A stretch of DNA of 62,966 nucleotides. It comes from CBDUBH01 sp965365345. Its GTDB lineage: Bacteria; Bacteroidota; Ignavibacteria; Ignavibacteriales; SURF-24. Of this stretch, positions 49,891 through 57,124 are shown one piece after another. Where the stretch lies: positions 1 to 62,966 of the forward strand of contig CBDUBH010000007.1 in assembly GCA_965365345.1 (NCBI GenBank). The letters run 5' to 3'. Every line of letters starts with the position of its first letter. The first letter of the stretch is position 1. The notes under the pieces are model-generated. The model was not told the origin of the DNA and made no database searches. It saw only the letters and a list, made by a program, of their open reading frames with translations. Position numbers and translations under genes: made by a program.

Positions 49891-50118
49891 AATCCTTTTC
49901 TCAATTTTTGCCCTTAAAATAAATCTAAAGGAAATATTCTTTAATTCAATATTTATTTCATTTAAGCAAGAAAATTTTTATGAAAAGGTTTAATAATTTT
50001 ATAAGGAAATTTTATTTCGGAAAATAGTTTGATTAATAACATTTACATAACTGATATTTTGAAATCTTTTAAATAGAAAATGAATAATTCTACAAGTATA
50101 AAAACAAAATTTTCAGCT

Positions 50119-51189
50119 TCATTTTACTTTTTGTTTTTTGTAACTTCTGTAACTTATTATTGCCAAAGTTATAACAGTAAGTGGAATTACAAAATATCCC
50201 ATAACAAGGCTTACTTTATTGATAGAATCGTGTTCCGAAGCACTTAAAACCAAATATCCTGTATAAATTATGTAATACACCAGAAATAAAATTCCTTCCC
50301 AGCGATCAATTAAATTTCCCGTGAAGAAAATAGGCAAACACGCAACAGCAACTGCAATCATAACAGGAACATCAAAATTTAGAGCCGCATCGTTAACCGG
50401 AATTCCTGAACCTGATAAAATTGATGAAAGTCCAAGCACAAGTAAAATATTGAAAATATTGCTTCCAACTACGTTACCAACTGCAATATCTCTTTCACCT
50501 TTAATGCTTGCCACAACTGAAGTTGCAACTTCAGGAAGTGAAGTTCCTGCAGCAATAATTGTAAGTCCTATTATCAATTCGCTGACATTAAATGCGCGGG
50601 CAATTTCAATTGAACTGTTTACAAGCCAGCGAGATCCTAAAATCAATAATCCGATTCCGAAAATCACAAATCCAATATTTGTAATCCAAAATTTTAACGG
50701 GGAAGATTTTGCCGCTTCAATATCATTTGTTTGAGGATCTGAATTATCTTTTTTGCCTTCTCTAATTAAAAATATTGTGTACGCAACTGCGGTTCCAAAT
50801 AAAATTATCCCGTCAATCATTCCGATTTTTCCATCGAGTGCCATGATCATCATCACAAAAGAAACAACTATCATCAATGGTACATCAATTTTTATTAGCT
50901 GTTTTGAAACTTGAAGCGGAATTATAATTGCTGAAATTCCTAAAATAAAAAGTACATTAAAAATATTGCTGCCAACCACATTTCCAAAACCGATATCGCC
51001 TTGTCCGGAGATTGCAGAAATTATGTTTACAGCCATTTCCGGAGCGCTTGTCCCGAATGCAACAACTGTAAGTCCGATTATCAAAGATGGAATTCCCAAT
51101 GCTCCGGCTGCTCTTGATGCACCTTTTACCAAAAATTCTGCACCCAAGATCAGTAAAGCAAATCCTAAAATCAGGAATAAATATGTCAT
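50119..51189 (-). CDS. Calcium/sodium antiporter (CaCA family, YrbG-like)
   Basis: A 356-residue membrane protein with two homologous halves. The alpha repeats are GLTVVAFGTSAPEMAVN (first) and GLTIIAAGTSLPEVATSVVA (second), followed by GNVVGSNIFNVLFILG and GNVVGSNIFNILLVLG. These hold the ion-coordinating Glu and Asn residues of Na+/Ca2+ exchangers. The 228-bp gap after its stop (49891-50118) is AT-rich and likely carries the promoter of the serine hydrolase gene; nothing else was seen there. Confidence 0.93.
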   Translation of the reverse strand: MTYLFLILGFALLILGAEFLVKGASRAAGALGIPSLIIGLTVVAFGTSAPEMAVNIISAISGQGDIGFGNVVGSNIFNVLFILGISAIIIPLQVSKQLIKIDVPLMIVVSFVMMIMALDGKIGMIDGIILFGTAVAYTIFLIREGKKDNSDPQTNDIEAAKSSPLKFWITNIGFVIFGIGLLILGSRWLVNSSIEIARAFNVSELIIGLTIIAAGTSLPEVATSVVASIKGERDIAVGNVVGSNIFNILLVLGLSSILSGSGIPVNDAALNFDVPVMIAVAVACLPIFFTGNLIDRWEGILFLVYYIIYTGYLVLSASEHDSINKVSLVMGYFVIPLTVITLAIISYRSYKKQKVK

Positions 51190-51219
51190 AATTCAATCCA
51201 AAGTTTTATCAAGAATTTT

Positions 51220-51687
51220 TTATTCAGATTTTCTTTTTGCAATTCTTTCTTTTCCCTTTTCGCTTAACGCAAATGAACGGCTAAAATTTTTAATCTGATC
51301 AGCTTTGCGGAATCTTAATGCTGACCAATCTTCATCAATTGAAATTTGTGAAACTACTTCATGTCCGAGATTTCCCAAAATTTCCCAGCCGTTATCGCGT
51401 GAAATATCGCATTTATATTTTTTTGAAGATTTTTTCGGATAAGCAAACCAGACATATTCCGCAGAATGAATAATTTCGGTTAAGTTTCTGGTTATATTAT
51501 CCAATTCATCTTTACTTTTTACAAAAACCAAAATGAAATTTATCTTTTCATTTGGTCTTTCAGAAAAATTAATTTTGTTTTTATTTAACAATTCCGAAAA
51601 TTCTTCTGGTAAATTTAATATAAAATTAGATTGATCGTTATTCAATTTCAGTTTTTTAATTACTGAATTCTCCAAAGGGGACCTCAA
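51220..51687 (-). CDS. DUF3052-like protein
   Basis: A 155-residue soluble protein. The segments FILNLPEEFSELL, YVWFAYPKKSSKKYKCDISRDNGWEIL and VSQISIDEDWSALRFRKAD match DUF3052, a small family of unknown function often annotated only by that name. The listed start is TTG at 51687; a second TTG at 51675, closer to the GAGG sequence, is equally possible. It lies 30 bp upstream of the antiporter gene. Confidence 0.72.
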   Translation of the reverse strand: MRSPLENSVIKKLKLNNDQSNFILNLPEEFSELLNKNKINFSERPNEKINFILVFVKSKDELDNITRNLTEIIHSAEYVWFAYPKKSSKKYKCDISRDNGWEILGNLGHEVVSQISIDEDWSALRFRKADQIKNFSRSFALSEKGKERIAKRKSE

Positions 51688-51794
51688 ATATTTAAATATT
51701 TACATTCTATAAAATCTAACAGAAAATTTTTTTCTTGCAAAATACAAAAATCAAATTATTTTGAATTTAAAGAACAATAATTACAGGTTGAAAA

Positions 51795-52235
51795 ATGAAT
51801 GCGATCGAATTATTAAAAAAAGACCACCGAAAGGCAGAAGATCTTTTTGAGGAAATTGAAAAAGCTTTGGAAAATGAGAATTCAAAAAAAGTTGATGATC
51901 TTTTTGAAGAATTAAAAAAAGAACTTGAAGTTCATATGGAAATCGAAGAAACAGTTTTTTATCCTTCTATTGTTAACGAGAAAAAAACACACGATGTTAC
52001 TTTGGAAGGCTATGAAGAACATCATGTTGCTAAACTTTTGATAAAAGAATTGACAAATAACAATAAAGACAGCGACAGATGGAAAGCAAAGTTAAAAGTT
52101 TTAAAAGAAAATATTGATCATCATATTGAAGAAGAAGAAGAGGAAATGTTTGTTAAGGTTAAGGAAATTATGGATGAAGGACAACTTGATGAAATAGGAA
52201 AAAAAATAGCTGACAAGAAAAAAGAACTAATGTAA
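51795..52235 (+). CDS. Hemerythrin (HHE) domain protein
   Basis: A 146-residue four-helix protein. The iron-ligand pattern of HHE domains is visible: DHRKAEDLFEEI, LEVHMEIEETVFYPSI (H-x3-E), GYEEHHVAKLLIKEL and NIDHHIEEEEEEMFVKV (H-x4-E). It probably binds a di-iron centre and senses or scavenges oxygen, NO or iron. It is a lone plus-strand gene between two minus-strand genes. The coding region is very rich in Lys and Glu. Confidence 0.88.
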   Translation: MNAIELLKKDHRKAEDLFEEIEKALENENSKKVDDLFEELKKELEVHMEIEETVFYPSIVNEKKTHDVTLEGYEEHHVAKLLIKELTNNNKDSDRWKAKLKVLKENIDHHIEEEEEEMFVKVKEIMDEGQLDEIGKKIADKKKELM

Positions 52236-52280
52236 AATTTGATGATCAATTAGACCGGAGGGAAATTACTTCTCTCCGGT

Positions 52281-53195
52281 TTATAATTTTATAATCAGCA
52301 AGCTTCCGGCAGAAACAACTACCCACAATAAAATGCCCATCAATAAAGGCTTAAATCCGACTGAGCGTATTGTTTTAGGATCCAGATTTGTTCCGATCAA
52401 AAACAAAGTTGCAACCAAACCTCTTTTCGAAATAAAATAAATAAATTCATAAATTGAGTGAAATTGTGTGAAATATGAATTGATAATTACGGCTGCAATA
52501 AATCCGAAAATGAAATATGGGATTTTGATTTTCTTAATTTCGGACTTAAAAAATAAGGCTGCGATAAAAGTCACCGGAATTATCCAAAGCGCGCGTGCAA
52601 GTTTTACAGTAGTTGCAACTTGTAGCGCTTCTTTTCCAAATTGTGCCGCAGCTCCTACAACACTGCTTGTATCATGAATTGCAATTGCCGCCCAATATCC
52701 AAATTCAGTTTGACTCATATTAAAATATTTTCCGATCGCAGGAAAAATCAAGAGGGCAACGCTGTTTAAAATAAAAACAACTCCCAGCGCAACGGAAGTT
52801 TTTTCATTTTCCGAATCAATTACCGGAGCAACTGCCGCAATCGCACTTCCGCCGCAAATAGCAGTCCCTGATGAAATAAGCATTGAAGTTTTTCTTTCAA
52901 CCTTTAAAATTTTTGAAAGTATAATTCCCAAAATAAATGTGAAAGCGATTCCGGTTAAAGTAAAGATAAATCCGTTTTTTCCTGCTTCAATTGCAGAGAC
53001 CGCATTCATTCCAAATCCTAATCCAACTACGGAAAATTGCAGCATTTTATGAGTTAATTTGGAAGTTTCTTTTTTATATGGATTATCCGAAAATATTGCA
53101 AGCATAATTCCGAAAAGCAAAGCAACCGGCGGATCAACAAATGGAAAGAACGAAATTAGAAAACCAGCAATGATCAAGTATTTTTTATAATTCAA
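52281..53195 (-). CDS. YeiH-family putative sulfate/anion exporter (UPF0324)
   Basis: A 304-residue membrane protein with about nine to ten spans. The family motif SGTAICGGSAIAAVAPVI is at about residues 107-124, with AIAIHDTSSVVGAAAQFG near 175-192. Homologues (YeiH, PSE) are called putative sulfate exporters, but their substrate is mostly unproven. The start is TTG at 53195 with no clear ribosome binding site. It is convergent with the hemerythrin gene. Confidence 0.85.
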   Translation of the reverse strand: MNYKKYLIIAGFLISFFPFVDPPVALLFGIMLAIFSDNPYKKETSKLTHKMLQFSVVGLGFGMNAVSAIEAGKNGFIFTLTGIAFTFILGIILSKILKVERKTSMLISSGTAICGGSAIAAVAPVIDSENEKTSVALGVVFILNSVALLIFPAIGKYFNMSQTEFGYWAAIAIHDTSSVVGAAAQFGKEALQVATTVKLARALWIIPVTFIAALFFKSEIKKIKIPYFIFGFIAAVIINSYFTQFHSIYEFIYFISKRGLVATLFLIGTNLDPKTIRSVGFKPLLMGILLWVVVSAGSLLIIKL

Positions 53196-53320
53196 TTTTG
53201 TAACGCCTGAAATTTTTATTCCAAAAATATCGTTTTGAAATTTAAAGCGCCAATGAATTAATTATCCTAACAATTTGTTTTCTAAAAAAATTTAAACTTA
53301 TAGTTTAGTTTTTATAAGAA

Positions 53321-54100
53321 TTATTTTTTACTATCCTGAATTAAACGTGCAACTTTAGTTACTAATTTTCGCGGTAAAAGTTTTGCGCCAATTACACCGG
53401 CTTTATTCATTGTTCCGGGAATTGCAACTTGTTTTCCTTTCATCATTTTTTCATAACCATATTCTGCAACTTCTTCTGATGTTGGAATTCTTTTTGAATG
53501 GAATAATTTTGAATGATCCAGATTTGCAGCGCTTTGAAATCCAGATCTTGTCGGTCCCGGACATAACGCCGTTACTGTTATATTATAACCTTTTAACTCA
53601 TTTGCAATCGCCTGACTGAATGAAAGCACATAAGCTTTTGTTGCATAGTAAACCGCCATTTTTGGTCCCGGTTGAAACGCAGCGGTTGAAGCTACATTCA
53701 TAATTCTTCCGCTTTTATATTTTATCATTTCTTTAACAAACAGTTTTGTTAAAAAAGTAAGTGAAGAAATATTCAGTTCGATCATATCATATTCTTTTTG
53801 CCAATCGGTTTGATGAAAAAATCCGTAATCACCAAAACCGGCATTATTTATTAAAATATCAACATGAATTTTTCTTTCATCAATTTCATCAAAAACTTTT
53901 TTACAATTTTGAACATCGGAAAGATCAGTATCAATAACAGTAATTTTTCTACCGTATTTAGAAAAAAGTTCATGTGCCAAAATATCAAGCTTTTCTTTGC
54001 TGCGCGCAGTTAAAATCAGATCGTGACCTTTTGCTGCCATGATTTTAGCAAGCTCAAATCCAATTCCACTTGATGCGCCCGTAATTAACGCAGTTTCCAT
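53321..54100 (-). CDS. Short-chain dehydrogenase/reductase
   Basis: A 259-residue classical SDR. The cofactor motif TGASSGIGFELA is near residues 7-18, DILINNAGFGDYG near 84, the catalytic Ser in NVASTAAF and the YYATKAYVLSF (Y-x3-K) site near 150-160. An N-terminal Arg after the Gly-rich turn (LTARSK) suggests NADPH. Related proteins (DltE/YqjQ type) reduce unknown carbonyls. I chose the ATG at 54100 after GGAG over an upstream in-frame GTG at 54106. Confidence 0.88.
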   Translation of the reverse strand: METALITGASSGIGFELAKIMAAKGHDLILTARSKEKLDILAHELFSKYGRKITVIDTDLSDVQNCKKVFDEIDERKIHVDILINNAGFGDYGFFHQTDWQKEYDMIELNISSLTFLTKLFVKEMIKYKSGRIMNVASTAAFQPGPKMAVYYATKAYVLSFSQAIANELKGYNITVTALCPGPTRSGFQSAANLDHSKLFHSKRIPTSEEVAEYGYEKMMKGKQVAIPGTMNKAGVIGAKLLPRKLVTKVARLIQDSKK

Positions 54101-54286
54101 TTTCACTCCGGTTTAAAAATAATTATTCAATTTAATAATTTTCAAAATGAATAATATTTATAAGCTAATTAATTTTTCACATTCGTCAATCAAAATCGGA
54201 AGTATAAAAAATTTTCACACCCGGAAACATTTTTATGTTCAATCCATCTTTACAATAAACAACTCATTAAAATAAAGGAGAGAATT

Positions 54287-54694
54287 ATGAAAACAGTATT
54301 GGTTTTATTAGCTGTTAGTTTATTCTTTACGTTTGCAAATCCCGTAGATTCTTTTGCACAGGATAAGAAAAATAAATCTGCGGACAAACAAGTTGAAGTT
54401 ATGCCGGAATATCCGGGTGGATTTTCTGCACTAATAGAAAAAATTATAAGTGATATTAAATATCCGGAAGATGCAAAAAATAATAAGATTCAAGGAAAAG
54501 TTTTAGTTGAATTTACGGTAGATGAAAACGGAAATGTTACATATCCGCATACTATAAATAAGTTGGGATCCGGATTGGATGAAGAAGCTATTCGTGTTGT
54601 GAAAGATTTGAAATTCATCCCCGGTAAAAATGAAGGGAAAAACGTTGCGGTTGAATTAGTTTTACCAATTATGTTCAAACTGGAAGAGAAATAA
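54287..54694 (+). CDS. Secreted protein consisting of a single TonB C-terminal domain
   Basis: A 135-residue exported protein: a signal peptide (about 1-24, ending DSFAQ), a short Lys-rich linker and a complete TonB C-terminal domain (VMPEYPGGFSALIEKIISDIKYPEDA, GKVLVEFTVDENGNVT, VVKDLKFIPGKNEGKNV in pieces). There is no membrane anchor or Pro-rich spanner, so it cannot energise receptors as normal TonB does; it may be a periplasmic accessory or envelope-stress protein. Strong GGAGAG ribosome binding site before the ATG. It is similar to the second domain of the lipoprotein at 46427-47155. Confidence 0.8.
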   Translation: MKTVLVLLAVSLFFTFANPVDSFAQDKKNKSADKQVEVMPEYPGGFSALIEKIISDIKYPEDAKNNKIQGKVLVEFTVDENGNVTYPHTINKLGSGLDEEAIRVVKDLKFIPGKNEGKNVAVELVLPIMFKLEEK

Positions 54695-54725
54695 TTTTTC
54701 AGTTAGAATAAAGATTTTACAAAAA

Positions 54726-54751
54726 TCCCGGAGGGAAATTTCCTTCCGGGA
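54726..54751 (+). terminator. Inverted repeat after the TonB-C gene
   Basis: TCCCGGAGGGAAA and TTTCCTTCCGGGA pair with one G-U over the whole 26 bases, followed by CAAAATATTTTTT. It lies 31 bp after the stop. The long stem could act as a terminator for both this gene and the convergent carbonic anhydrase gene. Confidence 0.65.
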
Positions 54752-54787
54752 CAAAATATTTTTTAAAATGATATTTCAATAAAAGTT

Positions 54788-55333
54788 TCATCCTTCTTTT
54801 ATACAGTAAAGGAAATTATCTTCTACTTTGTAAAGTAAAGGTACCACATTAATTTTGGGATAACGAAGGCGCAATCTTTTTGCTTCGCTTAGAACAAAAT
54901 CAATTTCATTTCCGATTTCGAACATCGGCGCAAAATGCAGAAAATGTTCTTCAGCCCACTGCCTATCCCAGCCGGCATTGTTAATTAAGCCTTCGATGAA
55001 TTGCTCGCGCCGTGCAACCAAATTTACCATTCCGCAATTTGTGTGAGCAATTAATGCTATTGTAGAAACTCCGCCAATTGCTACAGCGTATGAAACTTTA
55101 AATTCGCTGTATCTTAAATTTGCTCCGCCCGTTCTTATAATAAATGCAAAGTTTTCAGGAATCTTTAATTTTTTCCTGTTATCCATACACATTCCAACCA
55201 AAAGTTCCGCATGTGTTACTTCTTCATAAGGTTTATTTAGATTATGATATTCAAGTAATTCTTGAATTGGTGTGTTCAAATAAATTTCAGGAATATCTTC
55301 TTTTTTCTGAACCGGAATTAATCTGTAACTCAT
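54788..55333 (-). CDS. Beta-carbonic anhydrase family protein
   Basis: A 181-residue protein of the beta-CA fold. The zinc-site motifs are present: C-x-D-x-R in VGMCMDNRK near residue 49 and H-x-x-C in IAHTNCGMVNL near 97-100. GGANLRYSEF between them corresponds to the usual AGNxV/I region in a diverged form. It may hydrate CO2, but the divergence leaves the possibility of another activity (several beta-CA relatives act on COS or CS2). It follows trpB2 by 110 bp and a terminator, so it is probably separate. Confidence 0.78.
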   Translation of the reverse strand: MSYRLIPVQKKEDIPEIYLNTPIQELLEYHNLNKPYEEVTHAELLVGMCMDNRKKLKIPENFAFIIRTGGANLRYSEFKVSYAVAIGGVSTIALIAHTNCGMVNLVARREQFIEGLINNAGWDRQWAEEHFLHFAPMFEIGNEIDFVLSEAKRLRLRYPKINVVPLLYKVEDNFLYCIKEG

Positions 55334-55415
55334 AATTCTTTTTTATTGTGAAATTGATTTATTCAATAATGTAATTAATATAATAATTTAAAGTCAAAAA
55401 TTAATTTTAACGTAG

Positions 55416-55438
55416 GAGCGAAATTAAGTTTCGCTCCC
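55416..55438 (-). terminator. Hairpin after trpB2
   Basis: GGAGCGAAA-TTAAG-TTTCGCTCC is a perfect 9-bp stem located 6 bp after the trpB2 stop. On the minus strand the following TACGTTAAAATTAATTTTT is only moderately T-rich, so termination is likely but not certain. Confidence 0.6.
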
Positions 55439-55443
55439 TTTAA

Positions 55444-56808
55444 TTAAGCTGTTTCCGGCATAGCATCAAAAAATGAATTTATCTTTTCTTCTGACAATTC
55501 TTGATTTGTAAGATTACCCGACAAATAATTTTCATAAGCTCCCAAATCTAAAAATCCATGTCCTGAAAGATTAAACAAAATTGTTTTTGCTTCTCCAGAT
55601 TGTTTACATTTTTTTGCAAATTCGATTGCTGATTTTATAGCGTGCGAACTTTCCGGAGCTGGAATAATTCCTTCGGTTTTAGCAAATGTTTGAGCTGCTT
55701 CAAAAACTTCTAATTGATGATAAGCTTCCGCTTCAATGATCTGCTTATTATAAAGCTCAGAAATTATTGGTGAAACTCCATGATAACGTAATCCACCCGC
55801 ATGAATAGAGGGCGGAATGAATTTATGTCCGAGTGTGTACATTTTTATCATCGGTGTTAACCCGGCTTCATCACCAAAATCGTAAGCAAATTTTCCTTTT
55901 GTTAAAGTCGGGCAGGAGGCCGGTTCCACTGCAATCACCTGAAGATCTTTTTTATTTCCTTCAAGCTTATCTTTTAGAAAAGTAAAACTTATTCCGGCAA
56001 AATTACTGCCACCGCCAACACAGCCGATCACAACATCGGGATAATCTCCTGCTTTTTCCATTTGCAGTTTTGCCTCTTCACCAATGATTGTTTGATGAAG
56101 TAAAACATGATTAAGCACGCTGCCAAGCGAATAGTTTGTATCTTCATTTTGCGCAGCAATTTCAACTGCTTCGCTTATGGCAATTCCGAGTGATCCTGGT
56201 GAATCAGGATCATTTTTCAAAACGTTTAATCCTGAATTTGTAAGAGTAGAAGGGCTTGCAATTACATCTGCTCCAAATAATTTCATAAACACTTTTCTGT
56301 ACGGCTTTTGATTGTAACTTACTTTTACCATAAATACCTGACACTCCAGCCCAAAATGATTACACGCTTGCGAAAGCGCACTTCCCCACTGTCCGGCGCC
56401 GGTTTCGGTAACTAACTTTTTTATTCCGGCTTTTTTGTTATAATATGCCTGCGGAATTGAAGTATTTGCTTTATGACTTCCTGTTGGACTTGCGCCTTCA
56501 TATTTAAAATAAATTTTTGCCGGTGTATCCAAATATTTTTCAAGTTTATAAGCGCGAATCAATGGAGTCGGGCGGGTTACTGCATAAGCATCAAAAACTT
56601 CATCAGGAATTTCAATATATCTTTCACTGCTCATTTCCTGTTTGATCAGTTCTTCCGGAAATACTCTTAAAAGATCTTGCGGAGCTATTGGATCTTTTGT
56701 CACCGGATTTAATGGAGCAGATAATTGTTCAGGTAAATCCGCAAGAATATTATACCAGAATTTCGGCATTTCAGTAGCGGAAAGATAAATTTTGTTTTCG
56801 TGTTTCAT
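55444..56808 (-). CDS. trpB: Tryptophan synthase beta-like enzyme, type 2 (TrpB2)
   Basis: A 454-residue PLP enzyme that condenses indole (or possibly O-phosphoserine) with serine to form tryptophan. The PLP Lys lies in EGASPTGSHKANTS near residue 110, the phosphate-binding CVGGGSNFAG near 266, and TETGAGQWGSALSQAC follows the Lys. The N-terminal extension and insertions (RPTPLIRAYKLEK) mark it as TrpB2, which often occurs without trpA. It stands alone here with no other trp genes. GAGG precedes the ATG at 56808. Upstream is a leader peptide with four Trp codons and two terminators, so expression is probably controlled by tryptophan. Confidence 0.93.
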   Translation of the reverse strand: MKHENKIYLSATEMPKFWYNILADLPEQLSAPLNPVTKDPIAPQDLLRVFPEELIKQEMSSERYIEIPDEVFDAYAVTRPTPLIRAYKLEKYLDTPAKIYFKYEGASPTGSHKANTSIPQAYYNKKAGIKKLVTETGAGQWGSALSQACNHFGLECQVFMVKVSYNQKPYRKVFMKLFGADVIASPSTLTNSGLNVLKNDPDSPGSLGIAISEAVEIAAQNEDTNYSLGSVLNHVLLHQTIIGEEAKLQMEKAGDYPDVVIGCVGGGSNFAGISFTFLKDKLEGNKKDLQVIAVEPASCPTLTKGKFAYDFGDEAGLTPMIKMYTLGHKFIPPSIHAGGLRYHGVSPIISELYNKQIIEAEAYHQLEVFEAAQTFAKTEGIIPAPESSHAIKSAIEFAKKCKQSGEAKTILFNLSGHGFLDLGAYENYLSGNLTNQELSEEKINSFFDAMPETA

Positions 56809-56850
56809 TTTAGCCTCATTATTATTGATTGAAATTGTAATTTGTTTAAA

Positions 56851-56884
56851 ACAAAAAAAGCCGCAAGAGTTTTCTCACGGCTTT
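56851..56884 (-). terminator. Terminator B in the trpB2 leader
   Basis: On the minus strand AAAGCCGTGAGA-AAAC-TCTTGCGGCTTT forms a 12-bp stem with two G-U pairs, followed by a further T-run (TTTT after the stem) and GTTTT. It lies 49 bp before the trpB2 ATG. Its left arm can instead pair for 11 bp with the right arm of terminator A. Confidence 0.8.
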
Positions 56885-56902
56885 AAATTTTTGGAATATT
56901 TA

Positions 56903-56946
56903 AAATGAAAAAGCCGCGAATAGTTTATTTCACTATCCACGGCTTT
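56903..56946 (-). terminator. Terminator A in the trpB2 leader (attenuator)
   Basis: On the minus strand AAAGCCGTGGATAGT (56932-56946), loop GAAATAA and ACTATTCGCGGCTTT (56910-56924) form a 15-bp stem with two G-U pairs, followed by TTCATTTT (so TTTTT including the stem end). It begins 23 bp after the stop codon of the Trp-rich leader peptide. Its left arm and loop are complementary to a segment inside the leader ORF, which would act as antiterminator. Confidence 0.82.
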
Positions 56947-56991
56947 ATAAATATGTATTTATATTTAAACTATTTGATGGTTAGTGAAATA
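56926..56991 (-). promoter_or_regulatory. Antiterminator pairing of the trpB2 attenuator
   Basis: TATTTCACTAACCA (56978-56991, minus strand, within the leader ORF just after the Trp codons) is complementary to TGGATAGTGAAATA (56926-56939, left arm and loop of terminator A) at 13 of 14 positions, ten of them consecutive. This gives the 2:3 helix of a classical attenuator. The Trp codon region GTTGGT can also pair with ACTAAC of segment 2, as a 1:2 helix. Confidence 0.75.
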
Positions 56992-57053
56992 GATATATTC
57001 CACCACCAACGCCAGCTTATATTTTGTTTCGATATGTAATTTCCGTTTTTCAT
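56970..57053 (-). CDS. trp leader peptide (attenuation)
   Basis: A 27-codon ORF starting with ATG at 57053 and ending in TAG at 56970. It encodes MKNGNYISKQN, then ISWRWWWN at codons 12-19 (Trp codons at 14, 16, 17 and 18), then ISISLTIK. Tryptophan is rare, so four TGG in five codons is very unlikely by chance, and the gene downstream makes tryptophan. A ribosome stalled at these codons would leave the antiterminator segment 56978-56991 free; one reaching the stop would cover it and allow terminator A. The ATG lies at or next to the predicted transcription start, and no ribosome binding site is seen. Confidence 0.82.
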   Translation of the reverse strand: MKNGNYISKQNISWRWWWNISISLTIK

Positions 57054-57060
57054 TTTATGA

Positions 57061-57089
57061 AATATAAATTACATCTATAAATTTTGCAA
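57061..57089 (-). promoter_or_regulatory. Predicted promoter of the trp leader/trpB2
   Basis: TTGCAA (57084-57089) and TATATT (57061-57066) are separated by 17 bases on the minus strand, with the predicted start at about 57054. The -10 region reads TATATTTC, also close to TAnnTTTG. It lies between the stop of the T9SS gene and the leader ATG. Confidence 0.55.
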
Positions 57090-57124
57090 GAAATATTTTA
57101 AAATATTGAAAATTTCTTTTAATC

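Noticed and set aside
49980..50028. Fifteen-codon plus-strand ORF in the antiporter/serine hydrolase gap
   Set aside because: No ribosome binding site, chance-length in AT-rich DNA.
50321..50734. Antisense ORF of 137 codons opposite the CaCA antiporter
   Set aside because: Low-complexity Ser/Ile/Pro translation complementary to conserved antiporter repeats; no independent signals.
56857..56946. The two GCC-rich hairpins as a simple pair of terminators for a plus-strand transcript
   Set aside because: No plus-strand gene ends nearby; the Trp-rich ORF and antiterminator complement on the minus strand explain them better.
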